The notes under the pieces are model-generated. The model searched no databases. It saw nothing but the letters and a program-made list of their open reading frames with translations, and was not told the origin of the DNA. Made by a program: the position numbers and the translations under genes. A DNA stretch of 5,053 nucleotides from Novosphingobium sp. (GTDB lineage Bacteria; Pseudomonadota; Alphaproteobacteria; Sphingomonadales; Sphingomonadaceae), in NCBI GenBank assembly GCA_030830245.1, contig JAURNJ010000122.1, positions 1 to 5,053 of the forward strand, given 5' to 3'. This document shows, piece after piece, positions 1-5,053 of this stretch. The first letter of the stretch is position 1. Each line of letters opens with the position of its first letter.

Positions 1-652
1 TGAACGGCGGATAGAACGCGAACCGGTCGATTATCGTACCGCGCTCGAAGAGATGACACGGCGCAACGATGCCATTGCAGCCTGCGAGGCGGACGAACTG
101 ATCTGGCTGCTTGAGCACCCGCCGGTCTATACCGCCGGCACCAGCGCGGCGTTGGACGAACTGCTCGATCCGCGCTTCGAGGTTGTGCGCGCTGGGCGAG
201 GCGGACGCTATACCTATCACGGGCCAGGCCAGCGGGTGGCCTATGTGCTAGTCAACCTGAGTCGGCGTGCGCGCGACGTGAGGGGCTATGTCCATGCGCT
301 CGAAGGCTGGGTGATCGACACGCTCGGCGACTTTGGCGTCGAGGCATTCCGCGCCGACGGGCGGATCGGCATCTGGACCCGCGACATCGACGGGCAGGAA
401 GCCAAGATCGGGGCGATCGGTGTGCGGGTGCGACGTTGGGTGACGATGCACGGGCTTTCGGTGAACATCGCGCCCGACCTTTCGCATTTCGCCGGGATCG
501 TGCCTTGCGGCATCGCCGAATACGGCGTCACCAGCCTTGAAAGGCTTGGCAAGCCGATTACCATCGCGCAATGGGATGCTGCCTTGCTGTCCCGTGCCGA
601 GGCCTTTCTCGCCCGGCTGGAACAGCCTTGCCCGCAGGAGTTTGGCAGATGA
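1..652 (+). CDS. lipB: LipB, lipoyl(octanoyl) transferase, 5' end cut by the window
   Basis: LipB moves octanoyl from octanoyl-ACP to a lysine of lipoyl domains (pyruvate and 2-oxoglutarate dehydrogenases, GcvH), the first step of cytoplasmic lipoate assembly; LipA then adds sulfur. The frame is open from base 2 and reads [18 protein letters not shown] before the first ATG at 53. This matches the normal LipB N-terminus, so the true start lies a few codons outside the window and ATG 53 is internal. Counting from that Met, the family signatures are [10 protein letters not shown] (22-31), the [12 protein letters not shown] substrate loop (49-60), KIGAIG with the catalytic-type Lys118, and PCGI with Cys152. 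Lys and Cys are 34 residues apart, as in the E. coli enzyme (K135/C169), so the active-site dyad is intact. The stop TGA (650-652) overlaps the ATG of the next gene, which suggests translational coupling. The product call is very secure. Confidence 0.96.
   Translation, partial: ERRIEREPVDYRTALEEMTRRNDAIAACEADELIWLLEHPPVYTAGTSAALDELLDPRFEVVRAGRGGRYTYHGPGQRVAYVLVNLSRRARDVRGYVHALEGWVIDTLGDFGVEAFRADGRIGIWTRDIDGQEAKIGAIGVRVRRWVTMHGLSVNIAPDLSHFAGIVPCGIAEYGVTSLERLGKPITIAQWDAALLSRAEAFLARLEQPCPQEFGR
636..640 (+). promoter_or_regulatory. Shine-Dalgarno AGGAG inside the 3' end of lipB
   Basis: AGGAG sits 8 bases before the ATG at 649 and lies within the last codons of lipB. It fixes the start of the small lipoprotein gene at 649 rather than at the in-frame ATG at 571, which has no lipobox-compatible signal peptide behind it and lies deep inside lipB. 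Confidence 0.75.
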
Positions 653-981
653 AGACCTTGCTTCGCTTTTCCCCCGCCCTGCCAGGCGCGCTCATGGTTG
701 CTGCGTGCGGTTCGGGCGGGGGCGAAGCAGAAGGAGCGTCGGCAAAAAGCGAAGTGCTCAAAGGCTCGGTGAGCGACGAAATGATCGCTTACGATGCGCT
801 GCAGTCAGAACCGCCTCCAGCCAAGGTTGATCCTGAGGATCTGCAAGGCGGGTCTTCGAGTGCAGCTTCGCCGGGCGCAACTGCGGTCGACAGTTCGGCA
901 GCATCGGGGACGGCGGGTGAGGGCGGCGAGGCCCCTGCGGCGCCCGAGGCCAGCGAACCGCCAGCCACTGCTGACGAGTAA
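649..981 (+). CDS. Small predicted lipoprotein, function unknown
   Basis: This 110-residue protein starts at the ATG that overlaps the lipB stop (ATGA), with AGGAG 8 bases upstream. The N-terminus is a lipoprotein signal: basic MKTLLR, a short hydrophobic stretch, then lipobox VAAC with Cys20 as the lipidation site. The mature protein is therefore expected to be anchored in the envelope. After Cys20 comes a Gly/Glu/Ala/Ser linker, then the only segment with real information content, [19 protein letters not shown] (about 40-58), which looks like a short conserved motif. The rest (about 65-110) is low-complexity Ala/Ser/Gly/Glu/Pro and probably disordered and acidic. I recognise no enzymatic domain. 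Co-transcription with lipB is likely from the overlap, but a functional link to lipoate is not implied. It is shorter than most folded lipoproteins and could be a family-specific envelope protein. I am confident that it is a gene and unsure of its role. Confidence 0.8.
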   Translation: MKTLLRFSPALPGALMVAACGSGGGEAEGASAKSEVLKGSVSDEMIAYDALQSEPPPAKVDPEDLQGGSSSAASPGATAVDSSAASGTAGEGGEAPAAPEASEPPATADE

Positions 982-990
982 ACGCCGGGC

Positions 991-2151
991 TCACAGCGGC
1001 TTGGCGTAAATCCTGTATTCGCGGTTGACCGTGCTGTTGATCGCATCGGCAATCGCGACCATTCCCTGGTTGTCCTCGAGGATCCACCCGATCTCGCCGC
1101 GCTGACCCTGGTACGTCTCGATCGCCGCCTTGCGGATGGTCTCGATCATCATGAAGGCGAGCTGGCTGGCGAGCCGAGAACTTTGCAAGTGCTTGCGCAC
1201 GCCCATCAGCGGCACCCGCATGTCGGCCGGGCGCGGCTTGCGCAGCCAGAGAAGCAATCGCAAAAGTCCAAACAGACCCGGCTTTCCATTGCGGCCGTTG
1301 AGCCGCATCTGTGCCTGGTTGAGATCGGGCAGGGTCATCATGAAGGCCACCGGCTCGCCATCGTATTCGGCGATCCTGATCAGGTCGGGATGGACCAGCG
1401 GCCTCAGCTTCTTTGCGGTATAGGCGATTTCTTCCGGCGTGAACGGAACGAAACCCCAGTTGTCCGACCAGGCATCGTTGAGGATGTCGCAGATCAGCGC
1501 AGCCTCCGCCTCAAAATTGGCTAGCACAACATCGCGGATGCGGATGCGCGGGTTTTTCTCGCCAGATGAAACGATCCGCGCGATCAGCGGCGGGAAGTCC
1601 TTCTTGATGTCGAGATCGTAGGTGCGCAGAATCTTGACTGTCTGGTAGCCCAACGCTTCGATCCAGCCATGATAGCGCGGGTTGTGATGGGCCATCATCA
1701 CCATGGGCGGATGATCGAAACCCATGGTCTGGATCCCCGGCTCTTCCCAGACCGACAGGTTCATCGGCGCGAGCACGCGGGTCATTCCCTGCTGGCGTAG
1801 CCAGTCTTCGGCGGCGGCGATCAGCTCGCGGGCGGTGTCTTCATGCTCGGCCTCGATCGCACCCCAGTTGCCGGTGCCCGGGCCCATGCCCTGTTCGGGC
1901 GGCTGGCTCAGCGCCAGTTCGTCGATGTGCGCGGAAATCCTGCCGACGACGCGCCCGCCACGCCTTGCGAGGAACAATTGGCATCGCGCGTGCGAGAAAA
2001 ACGGATTCTTGCCCGGCGTGAATTTCTCCACTTCTTCAGAGCGAAGGTTCGCAACCCAGTTGGGATCGCTCGCATTGAGCCGATAGGCCACGTCGATGAA
2101 GGCGCGCAGGTCGCGCTTGCCCAGAACCGGGCTAATTGCCACGTCGCGCAT
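991..2151 (-). CDS. Two-lobed GNAT-like acyltransferase family protein (YghO-like); possible lipid N-acyltransferase
   Basis: This 386-residue soluble protein starts at ATG 2151 behind a purine-rich AAGGGGG, 6 bases upstream. It resembles the GNAT-related family often annotated only as N-acetyltransferase or hypothetical (E. coli YghO type). The N-terminal lobe (about 1-180) has FIDVAYRLNASDPNWV, FFSHARCQLFLARRGGRVVGRISAHID (51-77), then LAPMNLSVWEEPGIQTMGFD (127-146) and HPPMVMMAHHNPRYHGWIEALGY (147-169). The second lobe (about 200-386) repeats a GNAT-like beta pattern at LIRIAEYDGEPVAFMMTLPDLN (257-278) and ends in GEIGWILEDNQGMVAIADAI and YRIYAKPL. I see no canonical Q/RxxGxG/A acetyl-CoA loop in either lobe, so the donor may be unusual, for example acyl-ACP or a long-chain acyl-CoA. 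It follows the membrane hydroxylase gene by 21 bases and is almost surely in one transcript with it. From memory, the bacterial ceramide synthase of Caulobacter is a GNAT-type protein; membership in that exact family is my inference. The family call is fairly secure and the substrate unknown. Confidence 0.8.
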   Translation of the reverse strand: MRDVAISPVLGKRDLRAFIDVAYRLNASDPNWVANLRSEEVEKFTPGKNPFFSHARCQLFLARRGGRVVGRISAHIDELALSQPPEQGMGPGTGNWGAIEAEHEDTARELIAAAEDWLRQQGMTRVLAPMNLSVWEEPGIQTMGFDHPPMVMMAHHNPRYHGWIEALGYQTVKILRTYDLDIKKDFPPLIARIVSSGEKNPRIRIRDVVLANFEAEAALICDILNDAWSDNWGFVPFTPEEIAYTAKKLRPLVHPDLIRIAEYDGEPVAFMMTLPDLNQAQMRLNGRNGKPGLFGLLRLLLWLRKPRPADMRVPLMGVRKHLQSSRLASQLAFMMIETIRKAAIETYQGQRGEIGWILEDNQGMVAIADAINSTVNREYRIYAKPL

Positions 2152-2157
2152 GTCTGT

Positions 2158-2164
2158 CCCCCTT
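2158..2164 (-). promoter_or_regulatory. Ribosome binding site of the GNAT-like gene
   Basis: On the - strand AAGGGGG lies 6 bases before ATG 2151, within the 21-base gap after the hydroxylase stop. It supports this start. The short gap leaves no room for a separate promoter or terminator, so the two genes should be co-transcribed. Confidence 0.55.
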
Positions 2165-2172
2165 GGCTCCGG

Positions 2173-2973
2173 TCAGCCCTGGTCCATCGCGCGGCGGCGC
2201 GGGTGGCCGCTGGCAATGCCGCCCGACAGTTCTTTGACCCAAGGATAGGTGACGGCGACTTCTTCGGTGTAGCCCAGGTTGAACACGGTGGGGCTGCGAT
2301 CGGGCCGGTCCTTCTTCTCGTAATAGGTGCCCAGCAACCGGTCGAACAGGTAGTTGGTGATGCCGTAGTTGCCGTCCTCGTCGAAGTAGTGATGCTCGTT
2401 GTGGCGCTGCTTCATGAACTGCACCCACTTCCACTTCGGCTTGAACGAGAGATGCTGGATGCAATGCATGAATTCGTAATAGCAGGTGGTGAGAATCCCC
2501 GTGGCGAGCGCAGCGAAGGCCCCGCCCGGTCCGCCAATGAGCCAGCCCACGGGCACGGTCGCCAGGGCGATGGTAGGCAGGGTGGTGTGCAGCGCACCGA
2601 ACAGGACCTCGAGGTGGTTGGGATCCTGATGGTGGTCGTAATGGATGCGCTTCCAGGTCGGGGAAAGCCACTTGATCCGGTACATCCATTGCCCATGCAG
2701 CACGTACTGGTGCAGCAGGTGCCAGACCAGTGGATAGATCGCCAGGGAGGCACCGATGGACAGCACTGTCGGCCACAGGCCTGCAGGCCACAAGGCCCAG
2801 CCAACCGCGCAAAGCGCTGCGATCGAAAGATAGGCGACAATCGTGTAATGCTGGAAATAGGCCGTCACCAACTGGCCCAGCGTCATCCGGTCCAGATAAT
2901 GCGAGCGTTTCCAGAACGGCAGGTGGCTGTCGTCGGCTATGGTCTGGTTCACAGTGTTTCGATCCTCGGGCAT
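2173..2973 (-). CDS. Fatty acid hydroxylase / sterol desaturase superfamily membrane protein
   Basis: This 266-residue protein is counted from ATG 2973. The superfamily consists of membrane-bound di-iron oxygenases that hydroxylate or desaturate lipids, with histidine clusters facing the cytoplasm. Hydrophobic segments lie near 43-62, 66-87, 127-147 and 148-170. The His clusters are WHLLHQYVLHG (H85, H88, H93), HYDHHQDPNH (H111, H114, H115, H120), EFMHCIQH (H170, H174) and QRHNEHHYF (H191, H194, H195), a full set for two iron ions. The reading frame stays open upstream to 3240, but that stretch runs into the divergent glyoxalase gene and has no membrane or family character, so I reject it. 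ATG 2973 has no clear ribosome site; GTG 2952 has GAGGA 10 bases upstream and is a good alternative (259 residues). ATG 2886 would drop the conserved-looking HLPFWKRSHYLDRM. It is the first gene of a two-gene unit with the GNAT-like gene. Candidate substrates are a fatty acyl chain, a sphingolipid or a carotenoid; the sequence does not decide. Confidence 0.88.
   Translation of the reverse strand: MPEDRNTVNQTIADDSHLPFWKRSHYLDRMTLGQLVTAYFQHYTIVAYLSIAALCAVGWALWPAGLWPTVLSIGASLAIYPLVWHLLHQYVLHGQWMYRIKWLSPTWKRIHYDHHQDPNHLEVLFGALHTTLPTIALATVPVGWLIGGPGGAFAALATGILTTCYYEFMHCIQHLSFKPKWKWVQFMKQRHNEHHYFDEDGNYGITNYLFDRLLGTYYEKKDRPDRSPTVFNLGYTEEVAVTYPWVKELSGGIASGHPRRRAMDQG
2963..2967 (-). promoter_or_regulatory. 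Possible ribosome site for an alternative GTG start of the hydroxylase
   Basis: GAGGA on the - strand lies 10 bases before an in-frame GTG at 2952-2950, seven codons inside the ATG start at 2973. The bases upstream of ATG 2973 (CTATCGGCGCGATTG) hold no purine-rich Shine-Dalgarno stretch. Translation may therefore begin at the GTG. The residues lost (MPEDRNT) carry no family motif. Confidence 0.4.
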
Positions 2974-3007
2974 CAATCGCGCCGATAGCAGAATTGGGAA
3001 TCGCGCG

Positions 3008-3036
3008 CCAATGGTGCAAGTTTGCGGCACCAATGG
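3008..3036. promoter_or_regulatory. Imperfect inverted repeat in the divergent intergenic region; possible operator
   Basis: The arms CCAATGGTGC (3008-3017) and GCACCAATGG (3027-3036) pair at 9 of 10 positions around a 9-base spacer, AAGTTTGCG. It begins 35 bases upstream of the hydroxylase ATG and ends 108 bases before the glyoxalase ATG, inside the 171-base gap 2974-3144 between the two divergent genes. That placement suits a regulator site for the - strand unit, or a hairpin in its 5' leader. Because CCAATGG is itself nearly self-complementary, the arms also form a direct repeat. I saw no strong sigma-70-type promoter elsewhere in this gap. Confidence 0.35.
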
Positions 3037-3144
3037 GGCAGGCGGTGGCCAAAACGACACAGCCAAGCATCCGCCGGATTGCGCATGCAGGCCGGCAATG
3101 ACAAGGTGGCGTGGAATGCTTGCCGGGAACGGAGCCTGATCCAG

Positions 3145-3582
3145 ATGAAATACCTTCACACCATGTTGCGCGTGCACGATCTCGACGCTTCGGTTGAATT
3201 TTTCCGCGACAAGCTCGGCCTCAAGGAGCTGAGCCGGCACGAGGTGCCCGCGGGGCGCTTCACGCTCGCCTTCCTAGCGCCCGAGGGGCAGGAGGATGCC
3301 CAGGTCGAGCTGACCTACAATTGGCCACCGGAGGATGGCAGCGCGCCCGAAACCTACGGCGGCGGGCGCAATTTCGGTCATCTCGCCTACAAGGTCGATA
3401 ACCTCTACGCCAAATGCCAGGAACTCGTCGACAAGGGTGTCACCATCCTGCGCCCACCGCGCGACGGCTACATGGCCTTCGTTCGCTCGCCCGACGGTAT
3501 TTCTATCGAACTGCTGCAGGACGGCCCGCCGCTCGAACCGGCCGAGCCCTGGAAATCGATGCCCAACGTCGGCGAGTGGTGA
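3145..3582 (+). CDS. gloA: Glyoxalase I (lactoylglutathione lyase)-like VOC family protein
   Basis: Glyoxalase I converts the hemithioacetal of methylglyoxal and glutathione to S-lactoylglutathione in the cytoplasm; glyoxalase II completes detoxification to D-lactate. The 145-residue protein shows the two beta-alpha-beta-beta-beta modules of the VOC fold. The opening MKYLHTMLRVHDLDASVEFF is typical, followed by GRFTLAFLAPEG, VELTYNW (54-60), GRNFGHLAYKVDN (74-86), and AFVRSPDGISIELLQDG (111-127). All four metal ligands of the E. coli enzyme (H5, E56, H74, E122) have counterparts: H5, E55, H79 and E122. It is slightly longer than E. coli GloA (135 residues) through an insert around 61-75 and a Pro-rich tail. 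I chose ATG 3145 because it begins the family N-terminus and has GGAG (3131-3134) 10 bases upstream; the in-frame extension back to 3022 is unrelated intergenic sequence. The fold and metal site are secure. Other glutathione-linked VOC substrates remain possible. Confidence 0.88.
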   Translation: MKYLHTMLRVHDLDASVEFFRDKLGLKELSRHEVPAGRFTLAFLAPEGQEDAQVELTYNWPPEDGSAPETYGGGRNFGHLAYKVDNLYAKCQELVDKGVTILRPPRDGYMAFVRSPDGISIELLQDGPPLEPAEPWKSMPNVGEW

Positions 3583-3601
3583 CAGGCATCGCCGCCGCGC
3601 G

Positions 3602-3630
3602 TTGTTCCCGGTCGCGGAACTCCCTATTGT
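3602..3630 (+). promoter_or_regulatory. Possible sigma-70-type promoter before the reductase-like gene
   Basis: TTGTTC (3602-3607) and TATTGT (3625-3630) are separated by exactly 17 bases in the 85-base gap after the glyoxalase gene. The matches to TTGACA and TATAAT are only 3 and 4 of 6. An AT-richer leader (CTAACTGATTCGAAAATCAAAAAC) and a good GGGAG site follow. The reductase-like gene may therefore have its own promoter, although read-through from the glyoxalase gene is equally possible because I see no terminator between them. Confidence 0.35.
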
Positions 3631-3667
3631 CTAACTGATTCGAAAATCAAAAACGGGAGAGCGGGCG

Positions 3668-4726
3668 ATGGCGGCACTCAAGGTCATCCAGTGGGCAACC
3701 GGCACGGTCGGCATGCACGCAATGAAGGCGGTGAGCGATCTGCCGCACCTCGAGCTGGTCGGTGCGCTGGCCTATGATCCGGCCAAGCAAGGCATCGACG
3801 CTGGCGAACATTGCGGGGCCGCGCATTCGGGTATCGCCATCACCACCGACCGCGACGCGATCATCGCCATGCAGGCCGACTGCGTGCTCTACATGGCCAA
3901 GGGTGAGGGCAAGCGAGACCAGGTGCTCGACGATGTCTGTGCCCTGCTAGAATCGGGCAAGAACGTTGTTTCCACCGCGCTGACCGAGCTGATCTATCCC
4001 AAGGCCTGTGGCGAAGAGGTTGCCTCGCGATTGGAAGAGGCCTGCCGCAAGGGCGGCGTCTCGTTCCATGCCACCGGGATCGAGCCGGGCTGGGCTTCGG
4101 AAGTCCTGCCCATGGCTATGTCGGGCGTGCTGCGCCGCATCGATCACCTGCTGGTGCAGGAGATCATGGACTATTCGACCTATCCTTCGGCGGAAATGAT
4201 GACGGCCATGGGTTTTGGCGCACCGCCCGAGCCGGTGCCGCCAACCGCGATTCCCGTCACCATGGCCGGAGCCTTCGCGGCGCCGCTGATGATGGTCGCC
4301 GATGCGCTGGGCGCGACGATCGAGGAAGTGATCTACGAATGCGAGGTCGTCACCGCTCCCAGCGCGCGCGACGCAGGCGGTGTGCGCATTGAGGCGGGGA
4401 CAACGGCAGGCAAGCGCTATCGCTTCAGCGCCGTGATCGGGGGCCGCAAGGCGATGACCATCGAGCACGTCACGCGCATGGGCGACGATATTGCACCGGA
4501 CTGGCCGCAAGGACGCGGCTGGCTCGTCACCGTCGAGGGCACGCCGTCGATGAAGCTTGCCTGCGAGATCGCATTCAAGGGCGAGGACGCCAACGACCAA
4601 GCGTGTCTGGCGACAGCTATGCACGCTGTCCACGCCATTGCGCCGGTCTGCGCCGCGCAGCCGGGCGTGCGCACCTTCCTCGATCTGCCTCAGATCGTCG
4701 GACGCGGGGCGTTCAGTCTCCCGTAA
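3668..4726 (+). CDS. Dihydrodipicolinate reductase-like NAD(P)-dependent oxidoreductase
   Basis: This 352-residue cytoplasmic protein begins at ATG 3668 with GGGAG (3655-3659) 8 bases upstream. The N-terminus is a Rossmann nucleotide-binding fold, LKVIQWATGTVGMHAMKAV (4-22), with a GxGxxG-type loop in which Ala10 replaces the first Gly (A10, G12, G15). LVGALAYDPAKQG follows at the end of the second strand. VLYMAKGEG, KNVVSTALTEL (98-108) and the HATGIEPGWASEVLPM segment (134-149) match the pattern of the DapB-like group that includes 2,4-diaminopentanoate dehydrogenase. It is longer than true DapB (about 270 residues) and lacks DapB's substrate motifs, so it should not be called lysine biosynthesis. 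Relatives are widespread in actinobacteria and sphingomonads as uncharacterised dihydrodipicolinate reductase proteins, some mislabelled as kinases. The substrate is unknown; an amino or oxo acid from catabolism is plausible. The last 14 bases overlap the end of the convergent flavoprotein gene. Confidence 0.82.
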   Translation: MAALKVIQWATGTVGMHAMKAVSDLPHLELVGALAYDPAKQGIDAGEHCGAAHSGIAITTDRDAIIAMQADCVLYMAKGEGKRDQVLDDVCALLESGKNVVSTALTELIYPKACGEEVASRLEEACRKGGVSFHATGIEPGWASEVLPMAMSGVLRRIDHLLVQEIMDYSTYPSAEMMTAMGFGAPPEPVPPTAIPVTMAGAFAAPLMMVADALGATIEEVIYECEVVTAPSARDAGGVRIEAGTTAGKRYRFSAVIGGRKAMTIEHVTRMGDDIAPDWPQGRGWLVTVEGTPSMKLACEIAFKGEDANDQACLATAMHAVHAIAPVCAAQPGVRTFLDLPQIVGRGAFSLP

Positions 4727-5053
4727 CGGCCCCGACGAACTGCTCGAAGGCGGCGGCGAAATCTTCCTTGAACTGCTGCACCACGGCAGTGGCGGACAGC
4801 ACCTCGTCGATCAGCCCGACGCCCTGTCCCGATTCGTAGGTGACCAGCCGTTTCGCACCTTCGTGGCCTGCTTCGGCGGCGCGGAATCCCTTGTTCAGCG
4901 CCGGCACGGTGATCAGCGGCATCAGCGGGAAGGGTAGCGCGCCGGGTGATGCCGGATCGTCCCATGCCTCGTTCCAGCCAGCCTTCAACTGGCGGCAAGG
5001 TTTGCCAGTCCGCGCGGCGGAGCGAACCGTGTCGCTGGCTGTCGCGGCGAGCA
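4713..5053 (-). CDS. Nitronate monooxygenase family flavoprotein, C-terminal part only
   Basis: 112 residues are visible before the TGA at 4715-4713. The frame is open to the window edge, so the N-terminal FMN-binding TIM barrel and its catalytic His are outside the window. The visible part begins LAATASDTVRSAARTGKPCRQL and continues LKAGWNEAWDDPASPGALPFPLMPLI, then RLVTYESGQGVGLIDEVLSA and a helix QQFKEDFAAAFEQFVGAV. The pattern TGKPxRxLxxxWxxAW...PLPxPL...GQGVGL is typical of the C-terminal domain of nitronate monooxygenase (2-nitropropane dioxygenase) family proteins. These are FMN enzymes that oxidise alkyl nitronates, though many members have other or unknown substrates. The TTG at 4988 encodes an internal leucine, not a start. 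The gene is convergent with the reductase-like gene and overlaps it by 14 bases. The family call is good; the substrate cannot be judged. Confidence 0.82.
   Translation of the reverse strand, partial: LAATASDTVRSAARTGKPCRQLKAGWNEAWDDPASPGALPFPLMPLITVPALNKGFRAAEAGHEGAKRLVTYESGQGVGLIDEVLSATAVVQQFKEDFAAAFEQFVGAVTGD

Noticed and set aside
571..648. Longer start for the lipoprotein at ATG 571
   Set aside because: It would place 26 extra residues before the signal peptide and lies deep inside lipB. The AGGAG and the ATGA overlap favour 649.
1843..2988. Long 381-codon open frame on the + strand
   Set aside because: It is antisense to the GNAT-like and hydroxylase genes, which both show clear family motifs. 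Its translation is a His/Arg/Val/Ala-rich mix with no recognisable domain, typical of the shadow frame in high-GC DNA.
3073..3096. GCCGG...CCGGC short inverted repeat in the divergent gap
   Set aside because: The arms are only 5 bases of pure GC around a 14-base spacer, which is expected by chance in this base composition.
3022..3144. Upstream extension of the glyoxalase frame to ATG 3022
   Set aside because: The family N-terminus MKYLHTMLRV begins at 3145 and carries the metal ligand H5; the extension is intergenic in character and would include part of the inverted repeat.
2974..3240. N-terminal extension of the hydroxylase frame up to 3240
   Set aside because: It overlaps the start of the divergent glyoxalase gene, adds no membrane or family sequence, and is explained by chance openness in GC-rich DNA.
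3947..4633. 228-codon open frame on the - strand
   Set aside because: It is antisense to the reductase-like gene and rich in His/Arg/Ala without a domain, so it is a shadow frame.
4690..4998. 102-codon open frame on the - strand near the right edge
   Set aside because: It is out of frame with the nitronate monooxygenase-like C-terminus, which has clear family motifs in the neighbouring frame and continues to the window edge.

Overview
This window looks like chromosomal DNA from a high-GC alphaproteobacterium. A sphingomonad, possibly of the Erythrobacteraceae, is my best guess. The guess rests on the high GC content, the wording of the LipB, glyoxalase and nitronate-monooxygenase-like proteins, and the small lipoprotein after lipB. 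I could run no database search, so the taxon is inferred. Nothing points to a phage, transposon, CRISPR array or RNA gene, and the window is densely packed with coding sequence.

Layout: (1) On the + strand, the 3' part of lipB (octanoyltransferase of lipoate synthesis) overlaps by an ATGA junction a small alanine- and serine-rich lipoprotein of unknown function. (2) After a 9-base gap, a two-gene unit on the - strand converges on them. It is transcribed from about 2973 down to 991. First comes a membrane fatty acid hydroxylase/sterol desaturase family protein, then, 21 bases on, a two-lobed GNAT-like acyltransferase family protein. (3) A 171-base divergent intergenic region holds an imperfect dyad at 3008-3036. 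(4) On the + strand follow a glyoxalase I-like VOC protein with all four metal ligands, then, after 85 bases with a possible promoter, a dihydrodipicolinate reductase-like NAD(P)-binding protein. (5) At the right edge, the C-terminus of a nitronate monooxygenase family flavoprotein lies on the - strand. Its last codons overlap those of the reductase-like gene by 14 bases, tail to tail.

How the genes work together: lipB and glyoxalase I are housekeeping functions (protein lipoylation and methylglyoxal detoxification). The most interesting unit is the hydroxylase/GNAT pair. Sphingomonads make glycosphingolipids carrying amide-linked 2-hydroxy fatty acids, and the bacterial ceramide synthase described in Caulobacter is, as I recall, a GNAT-type acyltransferase. 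This pair could therefore hydroxylate and transfer an acyl chain in lipid assembly. That is a hypothesis from family and context, not something the sequence proves. I found no clearly novel defence or mobile system here.
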